The notes under the pieces: model-generated
Told to the model about the DNA's origin: nothing
The model's input: only the letters and a program-made list of their open reading frames with translations
Databases searched by the model: none
Position numbers and translations under genes: made by a program
NCBI GenBank assembly: GCA_004525275.1
Contig: SPCO01000029.1
Span: 1-10,672 of the forward strand
DNA: 10,672 bases
From: Thermomicrobiales bacterium
Lineage (GTDB): Bacteria > Chloroflexota > Limnocylindria > Limnocylindrales > CSP1-4
Direction of reading: 5' to 3'
In this document: one piece after another, positions 1 to 7,320 of the stretch
Layout of the letters: the number at the start of each line of letters is the position of its first letter
Numbering within the stretch: position 1 is the stretch's first letter

Positions 1-1059
1 CTGGCCGAGCTGGCCATCAAGGAAGACCCAGTAGTCGAGCTGGCTCCGCCAGCGATGGAGATCGGCATCGCCGACGAGCGAGCTGATCTCGGGGAATGCC
101 TCGCGGAAGATGTCGCCATCGACGGAGACCCGGCACCGTCGGGCACGAGCGCCTTCGATGACCTCCACGCCGCGATCCTCCGCCGTGGCCCGGATCCCGG
201 GCGTCAGAGCGGCGTTCAAAGCGCGGATATCGACCGTGTCCGCGGCGACGGTCGATGGGCTCACCTTGAGCCACGATGTCCCCGGGAAGGCGATCCACCC
301 GGTGTCGCCGATCCTCGCCTTCCCATACCGTCCGATCTCTCGATCACCGGCCACGAACGTGAGCCAACGGAAGTCGTCACCGACGCGGAGACCGGTCAGG
401 TCGGCCTGACCGATCGACCGGAAATCGACAGATGCCGCCATCTCGAGGTGGAGGCGCGCATTCGCGCCGGCCGTCAGGGTCTCGTCGCACGGTGGTGGCT
501 CGTCTGCCCCGACCACTGGGCCGAACCGGGAGTCGGTGACTGGCATGTCCCGGATCGCGATGTCATTGGTCACGGCGACGGCAGCGAACGCCAGACCCGA
601 TATTGCCGTGGCCGCGGCCGCGAGGGCGGTCCCCAGGAGCAGCCGCCGGCGCCGCATGGAAGTCCCTCCGTGCAACCGCCTGGCGACCCCGAATCCGCTG
701 AACAGGCTGGTTGCCAAGAGCGCCAACAACCACGGATAGATGGCCTCAAGCGACGGCAGGAGCGTCCGCGATCCGAACACCAGTAGCTGGGTCACGACCC
801 CGGTGATCGAGGGAACGAGGCACAGGATGGCCAAGATCCCCAACCAGACGATCGCTGGAAAGGCCACGTCACCACGGGCGACCGGAGGCCAGACCACGGC
901 AGCCAGGGCGATGACGATCGGGAGCATCGCGGTGAGCCCGACCAGGACGTCGAATGGCCCGCCCGGTCGATAGGCGAGCAGGATGAGCCCGGCCGCGATC
1001 GTCCAGCAGACGACGAGGGCGGTGGCGAGGAGCCGGAGTTCGAAGGCGCGGACCCGCAT
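1..1059 (-). CDS. Polytopic membrane protein with extracytoplasmic domain, 3' end missing
   Basis: The frame is open from an ATG at 1059 to the window edge: 353 codons with no stop, so the C-terminus is not seen. Five hydrophobic segments are visible, at about residues 9-29, 36-58, 67-90, 107-124 and 140-164. The last follows a basic stretch (MRRRRLLLG, 135-143). The rest (165-353) is polar and beta-rich and should lie outside the membrane. Its style (a Trp-rich strand near 255-263, then a Cys-Arg-Val-Ser-Val-Asp-Gly strand near 309-315) is reminiscent of LolA/LprG-type lipoprotein folds; this is a weak resemblance, not an assignment. There is no Shine-Dalgarno sequence, but a TAGACT box ends 7 bases before the ATG, suggesting a leaderless message. 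It is transcribed divergently from the small gene at 1231. Function is unknown. I am confident it is coding because the frame is long, uninterrupted and has coherent hydrophobicity. Confidence 0.8.
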   Translation of the reverse strand, partial: MRVRAFELRLLATALVVCWTIAAGLILLAYRPGGPFDVLVGLTAMLPIVIALAAVVWPPVARGDVAFPAIVWLGILAILCLVPSITGVVTQLLVFGSRTLLPSLEAIYPWLLALLATSLFSGFGVARRLHGGTSMRRRRLLLGTALAAAATAISGLAFAAVAVTNDIAIRDMPVTDSRFGPVVGADEPPPCDETLTAGANARLHLEMAASVDFRSIGQADLTGLRVGDDFRWLTFVAGDREIGRYGKARIGDTGWIAFPGTSWLKVSPSTVAADTVDIRALNAALTPGIRATAEDRGVEVIEGARARRCRVSVDGDIFREAFPEISSLVGDADLHRWRSQLDYWVFLDGQLGQ

Positions 1060-1066
1060 GCTTCGG

Positions 1067-1093
1067 AGTCTAGTCGGCGCTCAGCTCGGACAA
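1067..1093 (-). promoter_or_regulatory. Putative leaderless promoter of the membrane-protein gene
   Basis: On the minus strand a TAGACT -10 box (1067-1072) ends 7 bases before the ATG at 1059, so transcription would begin at or next to the start codon. A TTGTCC sequence (1088-1093) lies 15 bases upstream of the -10. It resembles a -35 box but the spacing is slightly short. Confidence 0.5.
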
Positions 1094-1230
1094 CCGCACC
1101 GGGAGCCGGAAGTACCGGGCTGACGCGGACCCTCGGGTCATCGTTCGGCTGGGACCCTCGCCGCAAACATGTCTACACCGTACCGGACCGGACGGTTCGG
1201 ACGACCGCGAGGGACGGGGAAGCGTGTGAC

Positions 1231-1479
1231 ATGGCCAGCCAGGCAGCGCGCGGGTCACGACAGGGAGGGCGTTCAGCTCGCCCCGCCGCAGCGGCCACCT
1301 CGGCACCCGCGACCAAGTCCGTCTACCGGCTGCTCGTGATGCGGGGCATGAGTTCGACTGAAGCGGCCAGCCTGACCGCGTTGATGTGCGGCCTGCCCTC
1401 GAGCGACCTGCACTGGTCCCTCGATCAACTCAACCACCTCCTTTTCCTGCGGCGGATGCACGAGACCGGCCGCTACTGA
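1231..1479 (+). CDS. Small protein of unknown function (82 aa)
   Basis: The first 30 residues are basic and Ala/Ser/Gly-rich and probably disordered. From about residue 33 the sequence becomes a compact helical-looking domain: SVYRLLVMRGMSSTEAASLT, then a Cys-Gly-Leu turn, SLDQLNHLLFLRRMHETGRY. The helix-turn-helix-like spacing, with hydrophobic residues at regular intervals, is far more protein-like than the antisense frames here. A GGGGAAG ribosome-binding sequence (1216-1222) lies 8 bases before the ATG, which supports this start. There is no signal peptide or membrane segment. The domain reads like a short helical motif (Met-Ser-x-x-Glu-Ala-Ala-x-Leu-Thr-Ala) that might bind nucleic acid or a protein partner, but I cannot name a family. 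It stands alone between a divergent gene and the ABC operon, with a strong hairpin downstream. Confidence 0.68.
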   Translation: MASQAARGSRQGGRSARPAAAATSAPATKSVYRLLVMRGMSSTEAASLTALMCGLPSSDLHWSLDQLNHLLFLRRMHETGRY

Positions 1480-1534
1480 ACCTCGTTTCCACCGGACCGT
1501 GACGGCGCCCTCCTCCCGCCGCCACGACCTCGTT

Positions 1535-1572
1535 CCGAAGCGGCGCCGAGCCTCCTCCCGGCGCCGCTTCGG
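1535..1572 (+). terminator. Perfect 14-bp GC-rich hairpin, probable terminator
   Basis: The arms 1535-1548 (CCGAAGCGGCGCCG) and 1559-1572 are exact reverse complements, separated by a 10-base loop (1549-1558). It begins 56 bases after the stop of the small gene and ends about 70 bases before the promoter of the ABC operon. No U-run follows, so this is a hairpin-type terminator without a classical tract, or an RNA-stability element. The position between two plus-strand units favours termination. Confidence 0.6.
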
Positions 1573-1640
1573 CGCGTCTGGGCCAGCGACTCAGAGATGG
1601 CGCCAGGGGTGTCGGATTTCGTTGGCGACGGACGGCGATG

Positions 1641-1675
1641 TACACTCTCGCCCGTCCCCACGATCTGAGGTAGGA
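1641..1675 (+). promoter_or_regulatory. Probable -10 box and ribosome-binding site of the ABC operon
   Basis: A TACACT box (1641-1646), directly preceded by TG, would start transcription near 1653 and give a leader of about 26 bases. A GAGG (1667-1670) lies 8 bases before the ATG at 1679 and an AGGA (1672-1675) lies 3 bases before it. These support 1679, not an upstream in-frame start, as the translation start. No convincing -35 is seen at the right distance. Confidence 0.45.
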
Positions 1676-1678
1676 ACC

Positions 1679-2659
1679 ATGCGCAAGACGACAACGCTGT
1701 CCATCGCCCTGTTCGCGATCATCGCCGTCGCCTGCTCGAGTGCAGGAGTCACGGGCTCACCGACGGTCTCGGAGGCTCCGGCGCCATCGGCCGCGATCGC
1801 TTCGGTCGCACCCACGGAGGCGCCGGCCGAAACGCCGACCACGGCACCCCCTGCCACGCCCGGTCCCTGTGATCCGGCCAATCTCGCGCTGTTGGCCCCG
1901 GGCACCCTGACCATCGGCACGGATAACCCAGCCTACTCGCCGTACTTCGAGGGGAACGCCGATGGTTCCGAGACCTCCCCCTGGAAACTCGGTGATCCGA
2001 CGAACGGTCAAGGATTCGAAAGCGCCTTCGCCTATGCGCTCGCAGAGCAGCTCGGCTTCTCGGCGGATCAAGTCGTCTGGACGTACGTCCCGTTCGCGAA
2101 CTCCTACAAGCCCGGTCCAAAGGACTTCGACCTGGACATCAACCAGGTCTCATACCGGCCGAAGCGCGCGGTCGCAGCCGACCTGTCCGATGGCTACTAC
2201 TTCCTCAACCAGGCCGTCGTGTCCAAATCCGACAACCCCATCGCGGCCGTCACGTCGGTCGCCGGCCTGGCCGACTACCGCTTTGGTGCCCAGGTCGGGA
2301 CGACCAGCTTCGAGACCATCACGGACGTTATCAAGCCGACCCAGGCAGTCGGCGTCTACGACAACAACAATGATGCCCTCGCGGCGCTGAGGGCCGGCCA
2401 GATCGACGCCATCGTGGTCGACTTCCCAACCGCGTACTACATGGCGAACGTGCAGATGGCGAAGGGCACCGTGGTCGGTCAGTTGCCGCTGGCGGCCGGT
2501 GCCGAGCCCGAACACTTCAGCGTTGTGTTGCCCAAGGACAGCTCGGTCACCGCGTGTGTGAACACGGCGATCGCGGCCATGAACGCGGATGGATCACTCG
2601 CCGCGATCACCCAGGAGTGGCTGTCCGACAAGATCCAGGCACCGGTCTTCACGCCGTAG
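1679..2659 (+). CDS. Amino-acid ABC transporter substrate-binding lipoprotein
   Basis: This is the extracytoplasmic receptor of a polar amino-acid uptake (PAAT-type) ABC transporter. The 326-residue product starts with a lipoprotein signal (MRKTTTLSIALF, lipobox IAVAC, lipidated Cys at 19). A Pro/Ala/Ser/Thr-rich tether of about 40 residues follows. The SBP_bac_3 fold runs from about 75 to 318: the first strand is LTIGTDNPAYSPYF, GFESAFAYALAEQLGF is the typical first helix, and the hinge segments include DLDINQVSYRPKRAV, GAQVGTTSFETI and AGQIDAIVVDFPTAYY. Cys64 and Cys293 could form a disulfide joining the N-terminal edge to the C-terminal helix; this is inference. ATG 1679 is chosen because it gives an intact signal peptide and an upstream ribosome-binding site. 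The permease and ATPase follow directly on the same strand. The ligand cannot be named from sequence alone. Confidence 0.93.
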   Translation: MRKTTTLSIALFAIIAVACSSAGVTGSPTVSEAPAPSAAIASVAPTEAPAETPTTAPPATPGPCDPANLALLAPGTLTIGTDNPAYSPYFEGNADGSETSPWKLGDPTNGQGFESAFAYALAEQLGFSADQVVWTYVPFANSYKPGPKDFDLDINQVSYRPKRAVAADLSDGYYFLNQAVVSKSDNPIAAVTSVAGLADYRFGAQVGTTSFETITDVIKPTQAVGVYDNNNDALAALRAGQIDAIVVDFPTAYYMANVQMAKGTVVGQLPLAAGAEPEHFSVVLPKDSSVTACVNTAIAAMNADGSLAAITQEWLSDKIQAPVFTP

Positions 2660-2700
2660 CCCACACGTCTCCGGAGTAGACCCTAAAAGGGGGCCAAACC

Positions 2701-3540
2701 GTGACGCCTGGCGCGCCCCCGATCGTTCGACGTCGTCGTTCGACGGTCGCCTGGCGCTCGACGGCCGTCGCGCTCGTGAGCACGACCGTCGTCCTCGGCG
2801 GGCTGGCCTGGGTCGTCGTCAACGCCCCGAACTGGCCCGAGGTCCAGCAGGACTTCCTCGATGGCCCGATCTTCTGGGAGAGTCTTCCCGATCTGATCGC
2901 GGCTTTCTGGACGAATATCAGGCTCTTCCTGATCGCCGAGGCCCTGGTCCTGCCCTTCGGTCTGCTGCTTGCGATCATGCGCGGCCTGCCCGGGCCCGTC
3001 TTCGTCCCGATCCGGGGCCTGGCGACCGCCTATGTCGACATCTTTCGCGCCGTGCCCGGGATCGTGGTCATCTACGTTCTCGGTTTCGGCGTCCCCGGGC
3101 TGCAGATCCCGGGCGTGCCGAACGAAGCGTTCTTCTGGGCAGTCGTCGCACTGACCCTGATCTACTCGGCCTACGTGTCAGAGGTCTACCGGGCGGGCAT
3201 CGAGTCCGTCCACCCAAGCCAGGACGCGGCGGCGCGTTCGCTCGGTCTGTCGCGCCTCCAGTCGATGCGCCACGTGATCCTGCCGCAGGCCATACGGCGG
3301 GTCACCCCGCCGCTACTGAATGACTTCATCGGTCTCCAGAAGGACACCGTCCTTGTGTCGTTCATCGGCGTCGTGGAGATCTTCCGGACGGCCCAGATCG
3401 ACCAGGCAGCGAACTTCAATTTCACGCCGGTCATCGCGGTAGCCCTCGTGTTCATCGTCGTGACCATCCCGCTCGCCCGGTTCACGGACTGGCTGGTCGC
3501 GCGTGACAAGCGCCGGGCGGCGGCTGGCGGCGCCCGATGA
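2701..3540 (+). CDS. Amino-acid ABC transporter permease (HisM/GlnP family)
   Basis: This membrane subunit carries the substrate released by the upstream receptor across the cytoplasmic membrane. The 279-residue product has hydrophobic segments near 21-41, 69-92, 117-130, 143-165, 208-225 and 243-261. The coupling (EAA) loop is clear at about 161-190: EVYRAGIESVHPSQDAAARS followed by LGLSRLQSMR, then HVILPQAIRRVTPPLLNDFI, as in HisM/HisQ/GlnP permeases. The motif NDFIGLQKDTVLVSFIG is also typical of the family. Translation starts at GTG 2701, 7 bases after an AAAAGGGGG ribosome-binding stretch. It lies 41 bases after the receptor gene, and its TGA overlaps the ATPase ATG. A single permease gene implies a homodimeric channel. 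Confidence 0.95.
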   Translation: MTPGAPPIVRRRRSTVAWRSTAVALVSTTVVLGGLAWVVVNAPNWPEVQQDFLDGPIFWESLPDLIAAFWTNIRLFLIAEALVLPFGLLLAIMRGLPGPVFVPIRGLATAYVDIFRAVPGIVVIYVLGFGVPGLQIPGVPNEAFFWAVVALTLIYSAYVSEVYRAGIESVHPSQDAAARSLGLSRLQSMRHVILPQAIRRVTPPLLNDFIGLQKDTVLVSFIGVVEIFRTAQIDQAANFNFTPVIAVALVFIVVTIPLARFTDWLVARDKRRAAAGGAR

Positions 3541-4286
3541 CCATCCCGGCGCTGCGGATCGAGGGCCTCCACAAGTCGTTCGGAGACCTGGCGGTGCTGC
3601 GCGGCATCGACATGGTCGTCGAGGAGCACGAAGTCGTGTGCCTGATCGGCGCCTCAGGCTCCGGCAAGTCGACCCTGCTCCGCTGCATCAACCTGCTCGA
3701 GCCGATCGATGCCGGCCGGATCTTCATCAAGGACGATGAGATCACCGCCGATGGCGTCCATCTCGACCGCATCCGGCGCCGGATCGGGATCGTCTTCCAG
3801 GCCTTCAACCTGTTCCCGCACATGTCCGTCCTCGACAATGTCACCCTGGCGCCGCGCAAGGCACTCCGACTGCCCAGGGAGCAGGCCGAAGCGGATGCCA
3901 CGGAGTTGCTCGCGAGGTTCGGCCTGGCGGACAAGCGCAACGAGGTTCCTGACCGGCTTTCCGGCGGCCAGCAGCAGCGCGTCGCGATCGTCCGCGCGCT
4001 GGCGATGAAACCGGACCTGCTGCTCCTCGACGAAGTCACGAGCGCACTCGATCCCGAGTTGGTCGCCGAGGTCCTGAACGTGATTCGGGAGCTTGCCGTT
4101 GGCGGCATGACGATGGTCATCGCTACCCACGAGATGAGTTTCGCCCGGGACATCGCCGATCGGGTCTGCTTCCTCGACGCTGGGACGATCATCGAGGAGG
4201 GCCCGCCCGCACAGGTGCTCAGAGACCCGACCGAAGCGCGGACGCGGCAATTCCTCCAGCGGATCATCGAGGCCGGCCGGCTCTAG
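3537..4286 (+). CDS. Amino-acid ABC transporter ATP-binding protein
   Basis: This cytoplasmic ATPase powers the transporter. The 249-residue product carries every motif of an active ABC ATPase: Walker A GASGSGKST (38-46), Q-loop Gln88 in FQAFNLFPHM, signature LSGGQQQR (141-148), Walker B LLLLDE with catalytic Glu166, D-loop SALD (169-172) and switch His198 in IATHEM. The FNLFPHMSVLDNV stretch and the short C-terminus without a regulatory domain match the GlnQ/HisP group. Length is normal for that group. The ATG lies inside the permease stop (ATGA overlap), so translation is probably coupled. It is the last gene of the operon. The next gene, on the opposite strand, ends only 29 bases away, and I see no strong hairpin between them. 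Confidence 0.96.
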   Translation: MTIPALRIEGLHKSFGDLAVLRGIDMVVEEHEVVCLIGASGSGKSTLLRCINLLEPIDAGRIFIKDDEITADGVHLDRIRRRIGIVFQAFNLFPHMSVLDNVTLAPRKALRLPREQAEADATELLARFGLADKRNEVPDRLSGGQQQRVAIVRALAMKPDLLLLDEVTSALDPELVAEVLNVIRELAVGGMTMVIATHEMSFARDIADRVCFLDAGTIIEEGPPAQVLRDPTEARTRQFLQRIIEAGRL

Positions 4287-4315
4287 GTTCGGGTCGGTCC
4301 GCGGGCAGCCCTTGG

Positions 4316-4804
4316 TCAGCCCTCGAAGACCGACTCGTCGGGCAGATCCTCGGGCTCGACCGTGGTATCCGGGGCCGCGCTCTCCTCGCCAGGTAGATCC
4401 TCCGGATCGACTTCATGATTCGGGATGAGGTCGAGGGTCCAGCCGACCTGGAGATAGTTCGGGCGGTACTGGCGCGAATCCGGGTCGAGTGATGGATAGC
4501 GAAGCCGATTCCAGTACGCGATGCTTCGCCCGTCCGTCCCGTACTGGCGCGCGATCTTGACCAGGCTGTCGCCGGGGCCGACGACGTGGACCAGGAATGT
4601 CGGGAGTGGCTTGGGTGTCGGCCGGACGTACGAAGGCGACGGGGTCGGACCGGTCGGTGTCGGGATCGGCGTGGGGATCGGAGTGGCGCCACCGGCGACC
4701 GTTGACGGTCGTGGTCGGTTGGTCGGTTCCGGGACGCATGCGGATACCGGGACCGCGACAGCCAGAAGGGCGAGAACCAGACTCCGGATGCGCATACCGC
4801 CCAT
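4316..4804 (-). CDS. LysM-domain lipoprotein
   Basis: The 162-residue product has a lipoprotein signal peptide (hydrophobic LVLALLAVAVPV, lipobox VSAC, lipidated Cys at 23). A Pro/Thr-rich spacer (41-69) contains TPIPTPIPTPTGPTPSPS, encoded by a 12-base near-repeat (units 4656-4667 and 4668-4679, partial copy after). A LysM-type domain follows at about 70-128: VHVVGPGDSLVKIARQYGTD, then YWNRLRYP and a closing VGWTLDLIP strand. LysM domains bind peptidoglycan or related N-acetylglucosamine glycans, so a cell-envelope anchoring role is expected. The last 30 residues are very acidic (PEDLPGEES, EPEDLPDES). The start could equally be the in-frame ATG three codons later (4795). It lies 38 bases downstream of the diguanylate cyclase gene on the same strand and may share its transcript. 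No enzyme domain is attached. Confidence 0.85.
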   Translation of the reverse strand: MGGMRIRSLVLALLAVAVPVSACVPEPTNRPRPSTVAGGATPIPTPIPTPTGPTPSPSYVRPTPKPLPTFLVHVVGPGDSLVKIARQYGTDGRSIAYWNRLRYPSLDPDSRQYRPNYLQVGWTLDLIPNHEVDPEDLPGEESAAPDTTVEPEDLPDESVFEG

Positions 4805-4842
4805 GGTGACGGCTCGAGCCCGGATTCGGTGACGGAACCGGA

Positions 4843-7224
4843 TCAGACGCTGGGCGGCGCAGCCGAGTCGACCGGAGTCGGCTCCTGCAGTGACTGCTCC
4901 TCGGAGGCGAGCGCGAGCCCCTCGGCAGCGGTCACGACTCGATCACGCCCGGCCCGCTTCGCCACGAAACAGGCCCGATCCGCCGCCAGCAGGATGTCGC
5001 TGGCCGTGTCGCCGTCTGCCGGGAAGGTCGCCGAACCGACCGACGCGGTCACCCGAGCTTCGGCGCCGGCGACCGCTCCCTTGACTCGCTCCGCGACACG
5101 CAGGGCGCCGGCCTCGTCGGTGCGGGGCAGGATGAACGTGAATTCATCCCCGCCATAGCGGAAGACGAAGTCCGACTCGCGGCCGGCGTGGACCAGCGCC
5201 GCCGAGATCCGTCGGAGGGCCGCATCGCCGGCTTGATGGCCGAGGTCGTTATTGACGAGCCTGAAGTCGTCCAGGTCGAGCATGATGAGGCTGAATGGCG
5301 CGCCTTCGCGCACGCTCCGCTCGAGCCACTCCTGGAACGTGCCGTGATTGAGGAGCCCCGTGAGATCATCCGTGCGGGCTCGGATCTCGACGGCCTGGAA
5401 GACCTCTGCGTTCTGGAGCGCGATCGAGACCTGGGCTGCGAACAGTTGGACCAGCTCGAACTCCTCCGCGCCGAACGTGCCCTCGAGACCGAGTCGTTCG
5501 ATCGTCACGACGCCGATCGCCCCACCTCGTCCACGAAGCGGAACGACGATCAGGCTCCCGTCCAGGGCTCCGGAATCTTCAAGAAACTGGTTGACCCGGG
5601 GATCGCTGCGTTCGTCGGCGATGAGAACCGGCTCGTTGTGCTCGACGACCCAGGTGGCGATGCCGGTCTCGCCCGACCCCCAGGGCTCCATGTAGCGCGC
5701 CGCATGGACGCCGTGCGCCGCGAGGGGCGTCAACAGCCCGCTTGCCGGATCGACGACCTCGATGGCGACGTTGTCCGATTCGACCAGCCGTCCAAGTCCG
5801 TCGGTGATGCTCTCGAGGACGCCCCGTTCATCGAGTGTGGTCAGCAGCGATTCGCTGATCTGGAGGAGTTCCCGCTGGCCCCGCAATTGCCGCTCCAGCG
5901 CCAGGGTCTGCTCGCGGAGACGCTCGGTCGTATCGGCGTTCGCCATCGCCTGGGCCGCAAGGCTGGCGTAGATGACGAGGAGCCGAAGGTCGTCATCGGT
6001 GAACCGATCGAGTCCGAGCTTGGAGAGGACCAGGACCCCCAGGACGCGGTCATCGAAGATCATCGGCGCCAGGAGCATCGATTCGTCGAGGTTGTCCTCC
6101 GTCCCCGGGACGGTCGAGGCGCGCGGGTCGGCCGATGCGTTGCCAAGGTTCTGCGGGACTCGGTGTTCAACGACCCAGCCGGTGATGCCCTCACCGACCT
6201 TGAGTTTGAGCTGGTCCGGCGTCTCATCGACGTACTCCCCGACCTGGCCGAGGATGGCGACAGGCAGCAAGTCGTCATCGACAAGGCGGTAGACCCGGGC
6301 GTTGTGATAATCGATCAGCTCGCGAAGCTCGCTGGTGATGGATTGACCGATCTCGGCCACGGTGGAGAGCCGGCTGAGCCGGGCGCCGAGCTGCTGGATG
6401 GATTGGAGTTGGGCCGCCCAGGTCGCCGTCCGCTCGTCACTTGTCCCAGCCCGGAGTGCCGCGACCCGTTTCCGGAGATCGCTCTCGTCGTCCGGTTGCT
6501 GGAGACCAAGATTCATCGCAATGGCCTCGGCGGAGATTCGTGCCAGATCGGCGTCATGGGAGCTGAGTGATCCGGCCGCCTCGCCGACGAGGTGCAGAAC
6601 GCCCCATGCGCGGGGTCTCCCTGGGATGACCACGGACAATTCCGGCCGGCCATCGGGACGATTCGCCGATCCGACTTCTGACGGGGGCCCGACCACGGTC
6701 ATATCGGTGCCAGCGGTGGCTCGAGGCCAGAACCGATCGCCTCGAGCCTCCCAGATGGCAACGAAGGGGTGGCCATATGCATCGGCGATCGTACGCACGA
6801 CGGATTCGAGCGCGGCGTCGGGCGTGTCAGCCTGACCGACCGCCCGGACGACGTCGGCTGCCACCGTCAGGTCAAGGTGGTGCCGTTCGGCCTCCAGGGG
6901 GTCGGCCGAGGCGGCGCCGACCGAGGATCCCCTGGATCTCGAGAATCGAGGTGGCGCACTGGGATCCACGGTCCGGCGGCCACCCCAGTGGCCGGGTGGA
7001 TCGGCGCCGGCACCATCGTGGTTTCCGATCTCGCCCGCTGCCAGGAATCGCTGCAGGTCACCCAGCCGGTAGCGTCGATCTCCCCGCGAGTTGATCCGGT
7101 AATAGCGGAGTCGCCCGGCATCGCTCCACGACCGCACGGTGTTCGGATGGACACCCAGCAGGCGGGCGGCCTTGGTCACGGAGAGCGTCGCGTCAGTGGG
7201 TCTTGGCTGAAGTGATGTAGGCAC
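4843..7224 (-). CDS. DNA-binding HTH, GAF-repeat diguanylate cyclase
   Basis: This 793-residue protein joins a DNA-binding domain to a c-di-GMP synthase. Residues 13-61 are a MerR-like/excisionase-type (BldC-like) helix-turn-helix: LSVTKAARLLGVHPNTVRSW followed by a wing RGDRRYRLGDLQRFL. A degenerate GAF-like segment spans about 115-240. Two clearer GAF domains lie at about 280-430 (VGEGITGWVVEHR) and 460-605 (GETGIATWVVEHNEPVLIAD). The GGDEF domain covers about 612-765, with an RTDDLTGLLN entry (617-626), metal-binding LDLDDF (649-654), NNDLGHQAGD (658-667) and an intact YGGDEF (690-695). RESD (682-685) lies five residues before GGDEF and is a canonical inhibitory I-site. It should therefore make c-di-GMP from two GTP with product feedback. 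There is no membrane segment or EAL domain. GTG 7224 is chosen because a stop lies two codons upstream and the HTH begins 13 residues in. The GAF ligands are unknown. Confidence 0.93.
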   Translation of the reverse strand: MPTSLQPRPTDATLSVTKAARLLGVHPNTVRSWSDAGRLRYYRINSRGDRRYRLGDLQRFLAAGEIGNHDGAGADPPGHWGGRRTVDPSAPPRFSRSRGSSVGAASADPLEAERHHLDLTVAADVVRAVGQADTPDAALESVVRTIADAYGHPFVAIWEARGDRFWPRATAGTDMTVVGPPSEVGSANRPDGRPELSVVIPGRPRAWGVLHLVGEAAGSLSSHDADLARISAEAIAMNLGLQQPDDESDLRKRVAALRAGTSDERTATWAAQLQSIQQLGARLSRLSTVAEIGQSITSELRELIDYHNARVYRLVDDDLLPVAILGQVGEYVDETPDQLKLKVGEGITGWVVEHRVPQNLGNASADPRASTVPGTEDNLDESMLLAPMIFDDRVLGVLVLSKLGLDRFTDDDLRLLVIYASLAAQAMANADTTERLREQTLALERQLRGQRELLQISESLLTTLDERGVLESITDGLGRLVESDNVAIEVVDPASGLLTPLAAHGVHAARYMEPWGSGETGIATWVVEHNEPVLIADERSDPRVNQFLEDSGALDGSLIVVPLRGRGGAIGVVTIERLGLEGTFGAEEFELVQLFAAQVSIALQNAEVFQAVEIRARTDDLTGLLNHGTFQEWLERSVREGAPFSLIMLDLDDFRLVNNDLGHQAGDAALRRISAALVHAGRESDFVFRYGGDEFTFILPRTDEAGALRVAERVKGAVAGAEARVTASVGSATFPADGDTASDILLAADRACFVAKRAGRDRVVTAAEGLALASEEQSLQEPTPVDSAAPPSV

Positions 7225-7258
7225 AGCTCATATCAGGAAATGTGAAGTCGACTCCCCG

Positions 7259-7286
7259 AGCCTAGTCAATTCACAATTCTTGACAA
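7259..7286 (-). promoter_or_regulatory. Promoter of the HTH-GGDEF gene with embedded direct repeat
   Basis: On the minus strand TTGTCA (-35, 7281-7286) and TAGGCT (-10, 7259-7264) are separated by 16 bases. Transcription would start about 27 bases before the GTG at 7224. The spacer holds an AT-rich direct repeat, CAATTC at 7267-7272 and 7274-7279 (plus-strand reading, 7-base period). It is flanked by the dyad GTCAA (7265-7269) and TTGAC (7280-7284). This is a plausible operator, possibly for the MerR-like protein encoded just downstream. That link is inference. Confidence 0.6.
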
Positions 7287-7302
7287 TGGGCCGATGGTCC
7301 CA

Positions 7303-7319
7303 CGACGCGAGATGCGTCG
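7303..7319 (-). terminator. Short hairpin after the small membrane-protein gene
   Basis: The arms CGACGC (7303-7308) and GCGTCG (7314-7319) are exact complements around a 5-base loop, starting 1 base after the stop codon of the gene ending at 7321. There is no U-run. The position between that gene and the next promoter fits a weak terminator. Confidence 0.35.
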
Positions 7320-7320
7320 G

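Noticed and set aside
55..786. Open frame of 243 codons on the plus strand
   Set aside because: It is antisense to the membrane-protein gene, whose reading frame has coherent transmembrane segments; this frame has none.
1176..1200. Imperfect palindrome around ACCGTACCGGACCGGACGGT as an operator
   Set aside because: Only the outer five bases pair cleanly. CCGG-rich near-palindromes are expected by chance at this base composition.
5188..6570. Long open frame (460 codons, plus strand) antisense to the HTH-GGDEF gene
   Set aside because: High GC content leaves antisense frames open. The sequence has no domain or hydrophobic pattern, while the minus-strand frame has full GAF and GGDEF motifs.
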